This document shows positions 1 to 8,082 of a stretch of DNA of 64,000 nt, piece after piece (within the stretch, counting starts at the first letter, position 1; every line of letters begins with the position of its first letter). The notes beneath the pieces were generated by a model. It was not told where the DNA came from. It ran no database searches and saw nothing but the letters and a program-made list of their open reading frames with translations. The stretch comes from an uncultured Myxococcales bacterium (GTDB taxonomy: Bacteria > Myxococcota_A > UBA9042 > CAIXZC01), in contig CAITUV010000002.1 in NCBI GenBank assembly GCA_903895725.1, positions 1-64,000 on the forward strand. The letters are read 5' to 3'. A program made the translations under genes and the position numbers.

Positions 1-147
1 CTCGGGTCAGAGTCCTTCTTCATGACTGTCACCACCGGTTCTGGTCGGGCCCCTCCCGACCTTCACGGTAGATCACAGCCCAGATCCGCTGTCAAGGCTC
101 GGCTCATTCCCCACGACAGGATTTAGATGCGATCGCCCTGGGGCTAG

Positions 148-272
148 GTGGGCACGGGCAGGGGCAGGGGCACGGGCAGGGCAGCCCAGCCCTGACCACG
201 CGGGAGGGGCCCCATGGATGTGCCGTCGGCTGTGGGCCAAAGCCCCGACCACGCGGGAGGGGCCCCATGGAT
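148..272. repeat. GC-rich short repeats upstream of first gene
   Basis: Positions 148-184 are a run of GGGCAC/GGGCAG/GGGGCAG hexamer-like units. It is followed by two identical 26-bp direct repeats at 194-219 and 247-272 (GACCACGCGGGA...CCATGGAT), offset by 53 bp. The rest of 1-313 shows no gene I can support. The repeats end about 40 bp before the start I chose for the first gene. Confidence 0.7.
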
Positions 273-313
273 ATGCAGTGGTTCGTGATTCGTTGACCGA
301 GGAGGACCTCGAG

Positions 314-1375
314 TTGAGATATCCGCCGAGCTGGAACGCTATTGTCCTGTCTGGCCTCGTCCTGTTCCTGGCGTACGGCCCGGGCTGCTCCTCCGCCGAG
401 ACCGTGCGCACCTTCCCCATGCTGTCGGAGCAGCTGCCGCCGACGGCAATCGTGTTGCTCCCCGCCGAAATTCACTTTCGCGGCATGCGGGCCCACCACT
501 ACTACGACTTCTGGGTCGACTTTGCCGAGCGGCTCGCCAGGAGCACCGGGCTGCCCGTCATCGGCCCCGACGAGTTCACTCTTCGTACCGAGGGTCCCAT
601 CTCGGACCCGATGCGGGACACGGACGCCCACCGCCGGCTCGATGCGCTGGGAATCCGCTCCGAAAACGCTCTGGCGATCCGGATCCTCCTGGTCGAATCT
701 TGGCAACAGGGCGAGTCGATGATGGCCGATGACCGGAGCGAGTCGTTCCGGGGCGGCCAGTTCGAAAGCCAGGTCGAATACTCGGCGGAGATCCTCCATT
801 TCGTAACCGGCAGGCCGCTGATCCAGATGACCTCAGTGCTGCACATCGACGGCCTGCCCTCTCCGTCGGATTCGGATCCCAGGCCCGACATCACGGCCCT
901 GTTCCGGGCCCGCTCCGCACGTGTCGTCGAGCTCCTGGCCGAACGCTGCCAGGTACCTCTGCTCCCCGCCGGGCAGGACTCGCCGCATGCCCGCCTGCAC
1001 GAAGGCCCCCAGGGCTCCGCCCGCCAGCGCTACCAGGATCTTCCCTCGGTCGTGGACCAGACCGCCCGGGCCGACGACGTGGACCGCGAGGTGGCCTTGC
1101 TGGCCCGCATTGCCTTTCGAGACCCCAACCTGCCCCGAGAGGTGGAGCGGATGCTCCTCAAGCTCCCCGTCGACACCCTCTACGTGCAGACCGCGGCAGA
1201 CTGCACCGGCCTCCTGCCCGGCGACCAGCTCACGCAGGTCGAGGGATACCCGGCCTCCCACGCATTCCTCGTCTCCCGGGCCGAGATGCTTGCCCGGGCA
1301 GCCGCTCGACCGCTGGGGTTGATCGTTACTCGGGCCGGACAATCCGGGCTCAGCGTCTCGTGGAAATGCTGGTAG
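314..1375 (+). CDS. Putative exported (lipo)protein with C-terminal PDZ-like segment
   Basis: Not assigned to a known family. I chose a TTG start at 314 because GAGGAGG (299-305) lies 8 nt upstream. The protein then begins with a short charged tip and a hydrophobic stretch (AIVLSGLVLFLAYGPGC), i.e. a signal peptide with a Cys that could be lipidated, although GPGC is a poor lipobox. An ATG at 218 would add 32 residues translated from the direct repeats, which is unlikely. The mature 330 or so residues are soluble-looking. The last 60 residues contain GLLPGDQLTQVEGYPA followed by a helix and a beta strand ending in an LIVTRAGQ-like sequence, which resembles a PDZ ligand-binding fold. It is a single gene, tail to tail with the next leftward gene 42 bp away. 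Confidence 0.6.
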   Translation: MRYPPSWNAIVLSGLVLFLAYGPGCSSAETVRTFPMLSEQLPPTAIVLLPAEIHFRGMRAHHYYDFWVDFAERLARSTGLPVIGPDEFTLRTEGPISDPMRDTDAHRRLDALGIRSENALAIRILLVESWQQGESMMADDRSESFRGGQFESQVEYSAEILHFVTGRPLIQMTSVLHIDGLPSPSDSDPRPDITALFRARSARVVELLAERCQVPLLPAGQDSPHARLHEGPQGSARQRYQDLPSVVDQTARADDVDREVALLARIAFRDPNLPREVERMLLKLPVDTLYVQTAADCTGLLPGDQLTQVEGYPASHAFLVSRAEMLARAAARPLGLIVTRAGQSGLSVSWKCW

Positions 1376-1417
1376 GCCGACAGGGCCTGAGATGATTGCT
1401 GCGTTACACGATCCGGC

Positions 1418-2635
1418 CTAGCTCCCCTTGCATTCCTTCGCCTGCGGGGCGCAGGTCCCCTTCATCGCCTGGTTGCGGCACATGGGCTTCGGGTTCTGGC
1501 CGCACTGGCCCTGCACGCACGCCAGCAGCTCTTCGTAAAGCAGCTGGGCTTCGACCGTGCCGTTGTAGTAGCACTGGAACCAGCACTCCTCCATCATCTG
1601 GGGGCAATCGGCAAAGCACCCCATGACCCCAGCGCACTTCAGAGCACCGTGGACACACTCTTTGAACGGCAGAGAGCAAGGCTCCCATGCCTTGTCCAGG
1701 CACTCCTGGTCCCACTGCTGGCAGTCGTAGTAACCCGTCTCAGAGAGACACGTGTTCCACTCGTCCCACTGCATCAGAGCCTCGAAGCTCCCCTGGAAGT
1801 AGCAGTCGTTGTAGCACTGCTCCGACTCCGGACCGCCGCTGGGGCAGTCGTACATGCACGAGTACATGTCCATGCAGGTGCCCTCCCCCTGCACGCACTG
1901 GTAGTAGACCACCTTGCAGGGCTCGAATGTCTCGCCGTAGCACGTGTCATCGTTGGGAGGACACTCGAAGTACCCCGTGTCGGAGAGACACTGCATGACC
2001 TCGTAGTACAGCTTCTGCCCGTCCGCATCCGCCCCGTCCACGCAGGATTGGTAGCATGCCTGGTCACCCTCGGGACAGGTTTCGAAGCAGTCGAACACTC
2101 CCTTGCAGTCGTTGGGCCCCACCGAGACGACGCAGAGTCCGTCCGCACACACCTCTCCCGCCGCACACTCGCCGCAGCTGCCCCCGGCTCCATCGGGCCC
2201 GCACTGCTTCTCCTTGCACGGCCCCTCCTTGGGTGTGCACTTGCCAAACACGCACATCTCGCCGACGGGACACTCGCACAAGCCGCCGCACCCGTTGCCT
2301 CCGCACGTTCCCGCCTCACACACGGGCTCGCACGGCCCATCCGGGGCCTGACCGTCGACGCTCACTCCATCCACGCCCGCATCGAGCACCCCGTCAGCCG
2401 GGAACGGAGCGTCACCCGGAGTGACGGAATCCTCGACCGGGGAGTAATCCTGCGGAGCAACGGCATCCGGACTCCGGTCGGGAATGGCAACGACATCCGC
2501 TGGCACCCCCGGGAGCTCGGTCCCGGCATCTCCCGCTGACGGCTCGACGAGCGACCGCCCCACCCCGCAACCGGATGCAAGAACCAGAGTCGCCATCACA
2601 ACGGCCACCGCTGCCAAGACCCCCGTTCGAGCCAT
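1418..2635 (-). CDS. Cys-rich lipoprotein (paralogue of 3672-4934)
   Basis: 405-aa secreted lipoprotein. It has a classic signal peptide with lipobox LASGC at residues 20-24, then an acidic, Pro/Asp/Val-rich linker (about 25-100). Next come EGF-like short Cys motifs of the type CGGNGCGGLC and CGPDGAGGSCGEC. The C-terminal two thirds are three to four copies of a roughly 60-residue module (C-x-x-x-F-x-C-F-x-x-C-P...QACYQ-x-C...Y...CL...GY-x-x-C). The same module forms the neighbouring lipoprotein at 3672-4934, with yggS between them. The function is unknown; a surface or outer-membrane display role is inferred from the lipobox and the presumed disulphides. The ATG at 2635 is preceded by GGAGGTGACGC. 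Confidence 0.75.
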   Translation of the reverse strand: MARTGVLAAVAVVMATLVLASGCGVGRSLVEPSAGDAGTELPGVPADVVAIPDRSPDAVAPQDYSPVEDSVTPGDAPFPADGVLDAGVDGVSVDGQAPDGPCEPVCEAGTCGGNGCGGLCECPVGEMCVFGKCTPKEGPCKEKQCGPDGAGGSCGECAAGEVCADGLCVVSVGPNDCKGVFDCFETCPEGDQACYQSCVDGADADGQKLYYEVMQCLSDTGYFECPPNDDTCYGETFEPCKVVYYQCVQGEGTCMDMYSCMYDCPSGGPESEQCYNDCYFQGSFEALMQWDEWNTCLSETGYYDCQQWDQECLDKAWEPCSLPFKECVHGALKCAGVMGCFADCPQMMEECWFQCYYNGTVEAQLLYEELLACVQGQCGQNPKPMCRNQAMKGTCAPQAKECKGS

Positions 2636-2676
2636 GCGTCACCTCCACGGCATCTGCCACCACTTCCGTCCGTCGC

Positions 2677-2705
2677 ATCTTACATGGGTACAGCGGCGGG
2701 TTCCA
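2677..2705 (-). promoter_or_regulatory. Candidate promoter for Cys-rich lipoprotein gene
   Basis: Reading leftward, a -35-like TGGAAC (2700-2705) and a -10 TAAGAT (2677-2682) are separated by 17 bp, about 40 bp before the ATG at 2635. The -10 is good and the -35 matches only 3 of 6 consensus bases. Confidence 0.4.
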
Positions 2706-2762
2706 GCGCGGGAGTGTTCGGGTGCCCGGCCCCCTCCGACATGGGACTTCGCCGGCCGTTGG

Positions 2763-2818
2763 CCCCCAGCCCCCAGCCCCCAGCCCCCAGCCCCCAGCCC
2801 CCAGCCCCCAGCCCCCAG
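2763..2818. repeat. Heptanucleotide microsatellite (CCCCCAG)x8
   Basis: Eight perfect tandem copies of CCCCCAG, followed by a degenerate ninth that contains the yggS stop codon (TAG, complement of 2823-2825). It lies in the 187-bp gap between yggS and the downstream lipoprotein gene. Copy-number change here would alter the spacing between the genes, not a reading frame. Confidence 0.95.
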
Positions 2819-2822
2819 CCCC

Positions 2823-3590
2823 CTACCCCCGAGCCCCGAACAAAGCCGTCCCCACCCGAATCAGCGTGGCCCCCTCCTCCAGGGCGACCTCGAAATCGTG
2901 GCTCATGCCCATGGAAAGGTGGCGGAAGTCGGAAAGGCCGAACTGGTGGGAGAGGTCTTCGAGCAACCTGCGCAGTCGTGCGAAGTACGGGCGGGATTCC
3001 TCGGGGTCTTCCCCCCAGGGAGGCATGGTCATGAGCCCCAGCGGCCGCAACCCCGGCAGCTCGAGGCAACGACGAAGAAGGTCGGGAAGGGCTTCCGGCG
3101 AGGCTCCGGACTTGGAATCTTCGGGGGACAGGTGAACCTCGAACAGGATGTCCTGGGTCAGTCCCAGGGACGCGGAGCGCGTGCTCACAGCCTCGGCCAG
3201 CCAAAGCCGGTCCACGGTGTGCAGCAGATGGCATCCCCCCACCACGAGCTTGACCTTGTTGGTCTGGAGCGGCCCGATGAAGTGAAAGCGGACGGGAGGG
3301 AGACTGTCGGCACCGGCCTGTGGACAGGGGCTGCTGCCATCGAAGGGGGCCGCCTTTCCTGCGAGCCCAAGGAGAGCCTGCCGCTTGGCCGCCATCTCCT
3401 GAGCGTAGTTCTCCCCGAGGTCCCCCAAGCCGGCCCGGGCGGCCTCGATGAGCGCTTCCACCGGATGGGTCTTCGACACGGCAACAAGGGTCACTGCCTC
3501 TCGAGGGCGACCGCAGCGGGCAAGAGCCCTTTGGATTCTTTCCTCGACGACACTGAGGTTGTCTCGGATGGATTCGGTCAGATTCGGCAT
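2823..3590 (-). CDS. yggS: YggS/PROSC-family PLP homeostasis protein
   Basis: 255-aa TIM-barrel protein of the YggS/PLPBP family, which binds pyridoxal 5'-phosphate and buffers cellular PLP; no enzymatic reaction is established for the family. Visible signatures are VAVSKTHP with the Schiff-base lysine, LGENYAQE, HFIGPLQTNK, and the phosphate-binding C-terminal stretch SMGMSHDFE...GATLIRVGTALFG. The ATG at 3590 (MPNLTESI) gives the usual family length. An upstream in-frame ATG at 3653 would run through the terminator-like hairpin and is rejected. No strong Shine-Dalgarno is seen before 3590. The gene sits between two paralogous Cys-rich lipoprotein genes on the same strand. Confidence 0.93.
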   Translation of the reverse strand: MPNLTESIRDNLSVVEERIQRALARCGRPREAVTLVAVSKTHPVEALIEAARAGLGDLGENYAQEMAAKRQALLGLAGKAAPFDGSSPCPQAGADSLPPVRFHFIGPLQTNKVKLVVGGCHLLHTVDRLWLAEAVSTRSASLGLTQDILFEVHLSPEDSKSGASPEALPDLLRRCLELPGLRPLGLMTMPPWGEDPEESRPYFARLRRLLEDLSHQFGLSDFRHLSMGMSHDFEVALEEGATLIRVGTALFGARG

Positions 3591-3626
3591 GGGCTGTCGA
3601 ACCCTCGGTAGGGCCTTAAAGCAAGA

Positions 3627-3645
3627 AGCCGGCACGAGGCCGGCT
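3627..3645 (-). terminator. Rho-independent-like hairpin after Cys-rich lipoprotein gene
   Basis: A perfect 7-bp stem AGCCGGC/GCCGGCT (3627-3633 and 3639-3645) with a 5-nt loop, 27 bp past the stop of the leftward gene 3672-4934. On the minus strand it is followed by the modestly T-rich TTCTTGCTTT, so termination is plausible but the tract is imperfect. Confidence 0.55.
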
Positions 3646-3671
3646 CCTTGCATCAGTTCAGAACCCCGCTA

Positions 3672-4934
3672 TCACGAGCCGAGGCACTCGTTGTACTGCT
3701 GGGAGCACGTGCCCTTCAGGGCGCTGTCCTCGCACTCCGGAGTGGCCTGGTCGCCACACTCGGCGATGATGCAGTCCACGATCTCGCCGAACATGGTCTG
3801 AGCTTCCTTCGTCCCGCTCTGGTAGCAGTTCGAGAAGCAGGCCTGGTCCGTCGGGGCGCAGGTGTCCATGCAATCAAAGATCTCCTTGCAGGTCATCGTT
3901 CCCGGGGGGAAGCAGACTGCGAACTCGGCCTCGCACTTGGCCTCGGCGTCGGCCGTGCACTGGCTGTCGCCCTGGGCGCAATCCCAGTAGCCCTGGGCCT
4001 CGAGGCACTCGAGGATGGCGGTGTAGGCCTTCTGGGCCTCGACCGAGCCGGAGGACCAGCAGTCATTGATGCAGGGGTTCGGCTGTCCCTCGGGGACTTC
4101 CGGGCAGGTGCTGAAGCAGGCGTTGAGGCCCTGGCAGTCCAGGTCGCCATGGAAGCACTCGTAGTAGTAGTCCATGCAGGGGTCGAACGCCTTCTCGAGG
4201 CAGGCGTCGAGCTCCGGGGTACCCTCGGCGAACTGGTCGAAGCAATCGAAGTAGCCGGAATCGGTGAGGCACTGCATCAGGTTGTTGTACGCCATCTGGG
4301 CCGGCAGAGAGGCCTCGTTGACGCAGTTCTGATAGCAGGCCTGGTCGCCCTCGGGGCAGGTGTCGAAGCAGTCGAAGATCCACTTGCAGTCCTTGGCCTG
4401 CTCGGCCTCGCACTGGAAGGTCTCGGTGTTGCAGACGACCTGGTCGGGCTCGCAGTCATCGCAGGGGCAGGTGCCGCAGGAGCCGCCCGCACCGTCAGAG
4501 CCGCACTGCTTGCCGTCGCAGTTCCCGACGACCTTCTCGGCGCACATGCCGGAGCCGAGGTTGCACTCGAAGCCTTCCTTGCAGGTGCCGCACTCGCCGC
4601 CGCAGCCATCGGGGCCGCATTCCTTGCCGGCGCAGTTCTTGGCAGCGTCGCACACGCACACGCCGTCCTGGCAGGGGATGCCCGGATCGCACACGCCGCA
4701 GGTTCCGCCGCAGCCGTCGGGACCGCACTGCTTGCCATCGCAAGCCGGGACGCAGCCGCCCAGGTCGTCCTCGGGCACGGTCACGTCGCCATCAGGAGGA
4801 GTGACGCTGTTGTCGTTCTCGATCTTGACGTCATCCTTCTTTCCATTGCCGTCGTCGCCACCGCCGTCGCAAGCGGACAACGCCAGCCCCATTCCAAACA
4901 ACGCAACCACTGCCAGTCCCAGAATCTTCTTCAT
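3672..4934 (-). CDS. Cys-rich lipoprotein (paralogue of 1418-2635)
   Basis: 420-aa lipoprotein with signal peptide and lipobox LSAC (Cys22), then a Gly/Asp-rich linker. Several CGPDGCGGxCGxC mini-domains follow (about residues 60-165). Three to four copies of the roughly 60-residue Cys module (FDCFDTCPEGDQACYQNC...CL...GYFDC) cover the rest. It shares domain order and many residues with the protein at 1418-2635. It ends in a similar way, with a Lys-Gly-Thr-Cys stretch before a C-terminal Cys-x-Gly-Ser. It is likely anchored in the outer membrane and disulphide-stabilised; the role is unknown. Start ATG at 4934 with AGGAGAAGG upstream; promoter at 5024-5051; terminator-like hairpin 27 bp after the stop. 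Confidence 0.75.
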   Translation of the reverse strand: MKKILGLAVVALFGMGLALSACDGGGDDGNGKKDDVKIENDNSVTPPDGDVTVPEDDLGGCVPACDGKQCGPDGCGGTCGVCDPGIPCQDGVCVCDAAKNCAGKECGPDGCGGECGTCKEGFECNLGSGMCAEKVVGNCDGKQCGSDGAGGSCGTCPCDDCEPDQVVCNTETFQCEAEQAKDCKWIFDCFDTCPEGDQACYQNCVNEASLPAQMAYNNLMQCLTDSGYFDCFDQFAEGTPELDACLEKAFDPCMDYYYECFHGDLDCQGLNACFSTCPEVPEGQPNPCINDCWSSGSVEAQKAYTAILECLEAQGYWDCAQGDSQCTADAEAKCEAEFAVCFPPGTMTCKEIFDCMDTCAPTDQACFSNCYQSGTKEAQTMFGEIVDCIIAECGDQATPECEDSALKGTCSQQYNECLGS

Positions 4935-5023
4935 CGTTCCTTCTCCTGTTCGAGTGTCAAAAGCGCTCGTCTAAACCGGTTTTCATCCTCGCGAACCCGA
5001 GCCGAAAAGCCAAAGTTGCCCAT

Positions 5024-5051
5024 AGTCTACGCAGCGACTTCGGCCTGTCAA
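5024..5051 (-). promoter_or_regulatory. Sigma70-type promoter for Cys-rich lipoprotein gene
   Basis: Leftward TTGACA (complement of 5046-5051), a 16-bp spacer and TAGACT (complement of 5024-5029). The predicted start of transcription is about 80 bp before the ATG at 4934. This is the same architecture as the dnaG promoter at 25369-25396. Confidence 0.7.
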
Positions 5052-5133
5052 GAGCATTCTGAGCCGCAGTGGTGGCCGGTCGTCCCCCGGGTGTCCGGGC
5101 GGGCCGACTCCGCTGCTGGTCAACGCTTCTTCC

Positions 5134-5162
5134 TTGACCCAAGCCCTGTTTTTCCCTAATGA
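5134..5162 (+). promoter_or_regulatory. Weak candidate promoter for zinc-ribbon gene
   Basis: TTGACC (5134-5139), 17 bp, then TAATGA (5157-5162), about 55 bp before the ATG at 5219. The -35 is good and the -10 poor. It is the only candidate I see on this strand in the 284-bp gap 4935-5218, which otherwise holds nothing recognisable. Confidence 0.3.
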
Positions 5163-5218
5163 TCAGGGGGTGCGTCGACAGGTCCCCCCGCTGAAAGTCG
5201 GGATGGAAGGAGTGAACG

Positions 5219-5416
5219 ATGATCGTCAAGGAGTGCCCTCGTTGCGGAGGGCGGTTGGTGGAGCTCGAAGGTGAGTATGTGCTGCTGCCGGGCAGCGACG
5301 TGCCGGCCTTCGGGAGCAAGACTGAAATCATGATCACGCCCAAGCGCACTCTGCGTGTGCGGGCGTACCGGTGCGAGAATCCGGCCTGTGCGCTGGTCGA
5401 GCTGCATGCCTCTTGA
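5219..5416 (+). CDS. Small zinc-ribbon-like protein
   Basis: 65-aa protein with a CPRC knuckle near the N terminus (residues 6-9) and a second Cys pair, CENPAC, near residue 53. It is probably a single small zinc ribbon. Between them are about 40 residues of beta-strand-like sequence with two Pro-rich turns. AAGGAG lies 8 nt before the ATG. It is 27 bp upstream of the large Cys-rich gene on the same strand, so possibly co-transcribed. The function is unknown; the ribosome-binding site and the paired Cys residues are the reasons to regard it as real. Confidence 0.6.
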   Translation: MIVKECPRCGGRLVELEGEYVLLPGSDVPAFGSKTEIMITPKRTLRVRAYRCENPACALVELHAS

Positions 5417-5443
5417 AATCCGGAAACCGATTCGAGGTGACGT

Positions 5444-7906
5444 ATGAAAGGCTGGTTTGTGCTGCTTCTGGCCGTCCCGGTGGTGCTGCTGTCCCCATCG
5501 TGCTCCGGAAACGGAGGAAAGGAGGACGTGGCCCCCTCCGACGCGACGGACACGACCGGAGCCGAGGTCGGCCTTGATGTGCCCGATGTTCCGGTTCCTC
5601 CGGAAGTGACGCCCGACGTGCCGGACACGCTCGTGCCCGAGGTCGTGGACATCGTGGAGGCAGCGGACGAGCCGGAGCTGATTCCCGACGTGGCCGACGA
5701 GGAGATCGCCCCGCCCTGCATGTCCGACGACATGTGCGAGGACGGTGATTTCTGCACCATCGACAAGTGCGTGAGCGGCGCCTGCCTGCACCAGGCCAAG
5801 AACTGCAACGATGGGAATCTCTGCACGGAAGACACCTGTGATTCGGCGACCGGTCAGTGTGCGCACCTTCCCACCGACTGCGACGATGGCAACCCGTGCA
5901 CCGTCGACTCCTGCATGCCGACCGTCGGCTGCCAGAACGGGCTGATTGCTGACTGCTGCCCCGGCACGGTCACCTACGAGGAGGGCTTCGAAGGGGAGCT
6001 CGCCTGGCCGGTCACGGTGGATTTCTCGCCTGAAGAAGCGGGGGCAACGTGGCAGCTCTCCAAAGCCCGGGCGCACGATGGTGCGGCAAGCCTCTATTTC
6101 GGGAATGCCGAGAAGCAGAGCTACGACCTCGGTGACCGGGTGCGGGCCTATGTGGACACGCCCGAGTTCACCCTCCCTGCGGGCAAGGCCACGCAGGTCA
6201 CCTTCTGGCTCTGGCTCGAGGCCGAGGCCACTGTCAACTACGACACGTTCACCGTCTACCTCGTGATGGACAAGGAGACCTTCCCCGTTTATGGCAAGAA
6301 GGCCACCTTCATCATGAAGAAGTGGACCCTCATCACGCTGGACCTCCAGGCGTTCAAGGGGAAGAAGGGGAAGCTCCGGTTCCTGTTCGACTCCATCGAC
6401 GGCAGCGACAACGACTACGAAGGGGCCTACATCGACACCTTCGTGGTCACCGAGATGTGCCCCGACGAGCCCTGCAAGACCAAGGTCGAGTGCACGGACA
6501 ACCTCTCGTGCACCGAAGGCAAGTGCGTCGGCGGTACCTGCGAGTACACCGTGGCCGACAATTGCTGCATGAGCCTGGTCGACTGCCTCGACGACGACCC
6601 GTGCACCATCGAGGCCTGCAAGGAGAATGCCTGCACGCCCACCGTGCTCAAGCCGCCTTTCTGCTGCTACGAGCCAGCGGATTGCGAGGACAACAACGTC
6701 TGCACCAACGACATCTGCGACGGGTCCGGTATCTGTCTGCATCCGCCTTCACAGGCCCCTGGATGCTGCAAGCAGGATGCGGACTGCGACGACGGAAACG
6801 CGTGCACGGACAACAAGTGCAACCCGGACGATGCCTCCTGCTACTTCCCCAACAACACCAAGCCGTGCGACGACAAGAACAAGTGCACCCAGAACGACTC
6901 GTGCTCGAACGGAGCATGCGGCGGCAGCCCCGTGACCTGCAACGACGGCAACTTCTGTACGCAGGATCTGTGCGATCCGGGAACGGGCTGCTACTACCCG
7001 GGCATCCCGCCGGGACAGGGGTGCGACGACCTCAATCCGTGCACGGCATCGGACGTCTGCATCGCGGGCAAGTGCTCGGGCGAGTGGATCGACGGGTGCT
7101 GCCTGGGGGACAAGGATTGCGACGACGGGGACAAGTGCACCGTCGACAAGTGCACGAACAACGTCTGCCAGCACGTGAACACCTGCTGCTTCTCCGATGG
7201 AGAGTGCGACGACTTCGACGACGTCTGCACGACCGACAAGTGCGTGGACGGGGCCTGTGTGTACACGCCCACCGGGGTGGAGGGCTGCTGCGCCCCCATC
7301 CTGTTCCGTGATGACTTTTCCTCGGACAAGGGCTGGGAGTACGGGATCGAGTGGCAGCGGGGAGCGACCAAGACCTCGGGGGGCCAGAGTTACGGAAACC
7401 CGGACCCGGCCACCGACCACTCGGCCAGCGACGACAACTTCATCGCCGGCGTCGTGATCGGAGGCAACGCGGCCCAACAGCTCCACGATTTCTACTGGGC
7501 CACGTCGCCGATCATCAACGCTCAGTTTGCGGTCAACCTCCAGCTCGGCTACTGGCGCTGGCTCAACAGCGACTACCTTCCGTTCATGCAGAACAAGGTT
7601 GAGGTCTTCGACGGGCAGAAGTGGGTCACCGTCTGGCAGACCGAAGGGAACGGCACGCAGGATGGCTCCTGGACGTTCATGAAGCACGACATCACCGCCT
7701 ATGCCAATCCCCAGCTTCGGGTCCGGTTCGGCTTCATGATCGGCAGCGGTGGCGTGTTCTCCGTGTCGAGCTGGAACGTGGACGACGTCACCGTGGCCTC
7801 CATGCCCAAGGCCGACGGTCCCGGCCTCTGCTGTGGCCTGGTCTCCGATTGCCAGGGCTTCTACCCCGAGCCGATCAAGTGCTCGGGGGGAAGTTGCAGC
7901 AAGTAG
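5444..7906 (+). CDS. Large secreted Cys-rich repeat protein with two jelly-roll-like domains
   Basis: 820 aa. The N-terminal signal sequence ends near LSPSC (Cys19; an unusual lipobox with Pro), followed by an acidic Pro/Val/Asp linker (about 25-90). About a dozen repeats of the Cxx(D/N)DGNxCTxDxC type run in two blocks (about 90-170 and 345-610). Each block is followed or preceded by a domain of about 160-180 residues resembling MAM/CUB-like jelly rolls: 'EEGFEGELAWP...' at 175-335 and 'RDDFSSDKGWEYG...' at 620-790. A short Cys-rich tail closes the protein. Such repeat proteins are frequent in Myxococcota-like genomes and are presumed to be cell-surface or extracellular. ATG at 5444 with GAGGTGA just upstream. 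It converges on dnaE2; the 176-bp gap 7907-8082 shows no clear terminator. Confidence 0.7.
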   Translation: MKGWFVLLLAVPVVLLSPSCSGNGGKEDVAPSDATDTTGAEVGLDVPDVPVPPEVTPDVPDTLVPEVVDIVEAADEPELIPDVADEEIAPPCMSDDMCEDGDFCTIDKCVSGACLHQAKNCNDGNLCTEDTCDSATGQCAHLPTDCDDGNPCTVDSCMPTVGCQNGLIADCCPGTVTYEEGFEGELAWPVTVDFSPEEAGATWQLSKARAHDGAASLYFGNAEKQSYDLGDRVRAYVDTPEFTLPAGKATQVTFWLWLEAEATVNYDTFTVYLVMDKETFPVYGKKATFIMKKWTLITLDLQAFKGKKGKLRFLFDSIDGSDNDYEGAYIDTFVVTEMCPDEPCKTKVECTDNLSCTEGKCVGGTCEYTVADNCCMSLVDCLDDDPCTIEACKENACTPTVLKPPFCCYEPADCEDNNVCTNDICDGSGICLHPPSQAPGCCKQDADCDDGNACTDNKCNPDDASCYFPNNTKPCDDKNKCTQNDSCSNGACGGSPVTCNDGNFCTQDLCDPGTGCYYPGIPPGQGCDDLNPCTASDVCIAGKCSGEWIDGCCLGDKDCDDGDKCTVDKCTNNVCQHVNTCCFSDGECDDFDDVCTTDKCVDGACVYTPTGVEGCCAPILFRDDFSSDKGWEYGIEWQRGATKTSGGQSYGNPDPATDHSASDDNFIAGVVIGGNAAQQLHDFYWATSPIINAQFAVNLQLGYWRWLNSDYLPFMQNKVEVFDGQKWVTVWQTEGNGTQDGSWTFMKHDITAYANPQLRVRFGFMIGSGGVFSVSSWNVDDVTVASMPKADGPGLCCGLVSDCQGFYPEPIKCSGGSCSK

Positions 7907-8082
7907 GGAGATCCCCCCACGTAGGGCCTGCTCCGAAATAGCCTGCTCATTCGGCTTCCGCTGCATCCCGCCCTGCTGCGTTGCTCTCCCTGCGGCGCAC
8001 CCCCGGTGCACCTCTGTCGAGCGCCTTGCATGCCGGGACCTTCGGCACCCTCACTTCGATCACGTTGCTTCGTCGCAGGCCC

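Noticed and set aside
3648..5159. 503-codon plus-strand frame opposite the Cys-rich lipoprotein
   Set aside because: Low-complexity Ala/Val/Leu/Gly translation caused by codon bias of the real gene; no ribosome-binding site or family match.
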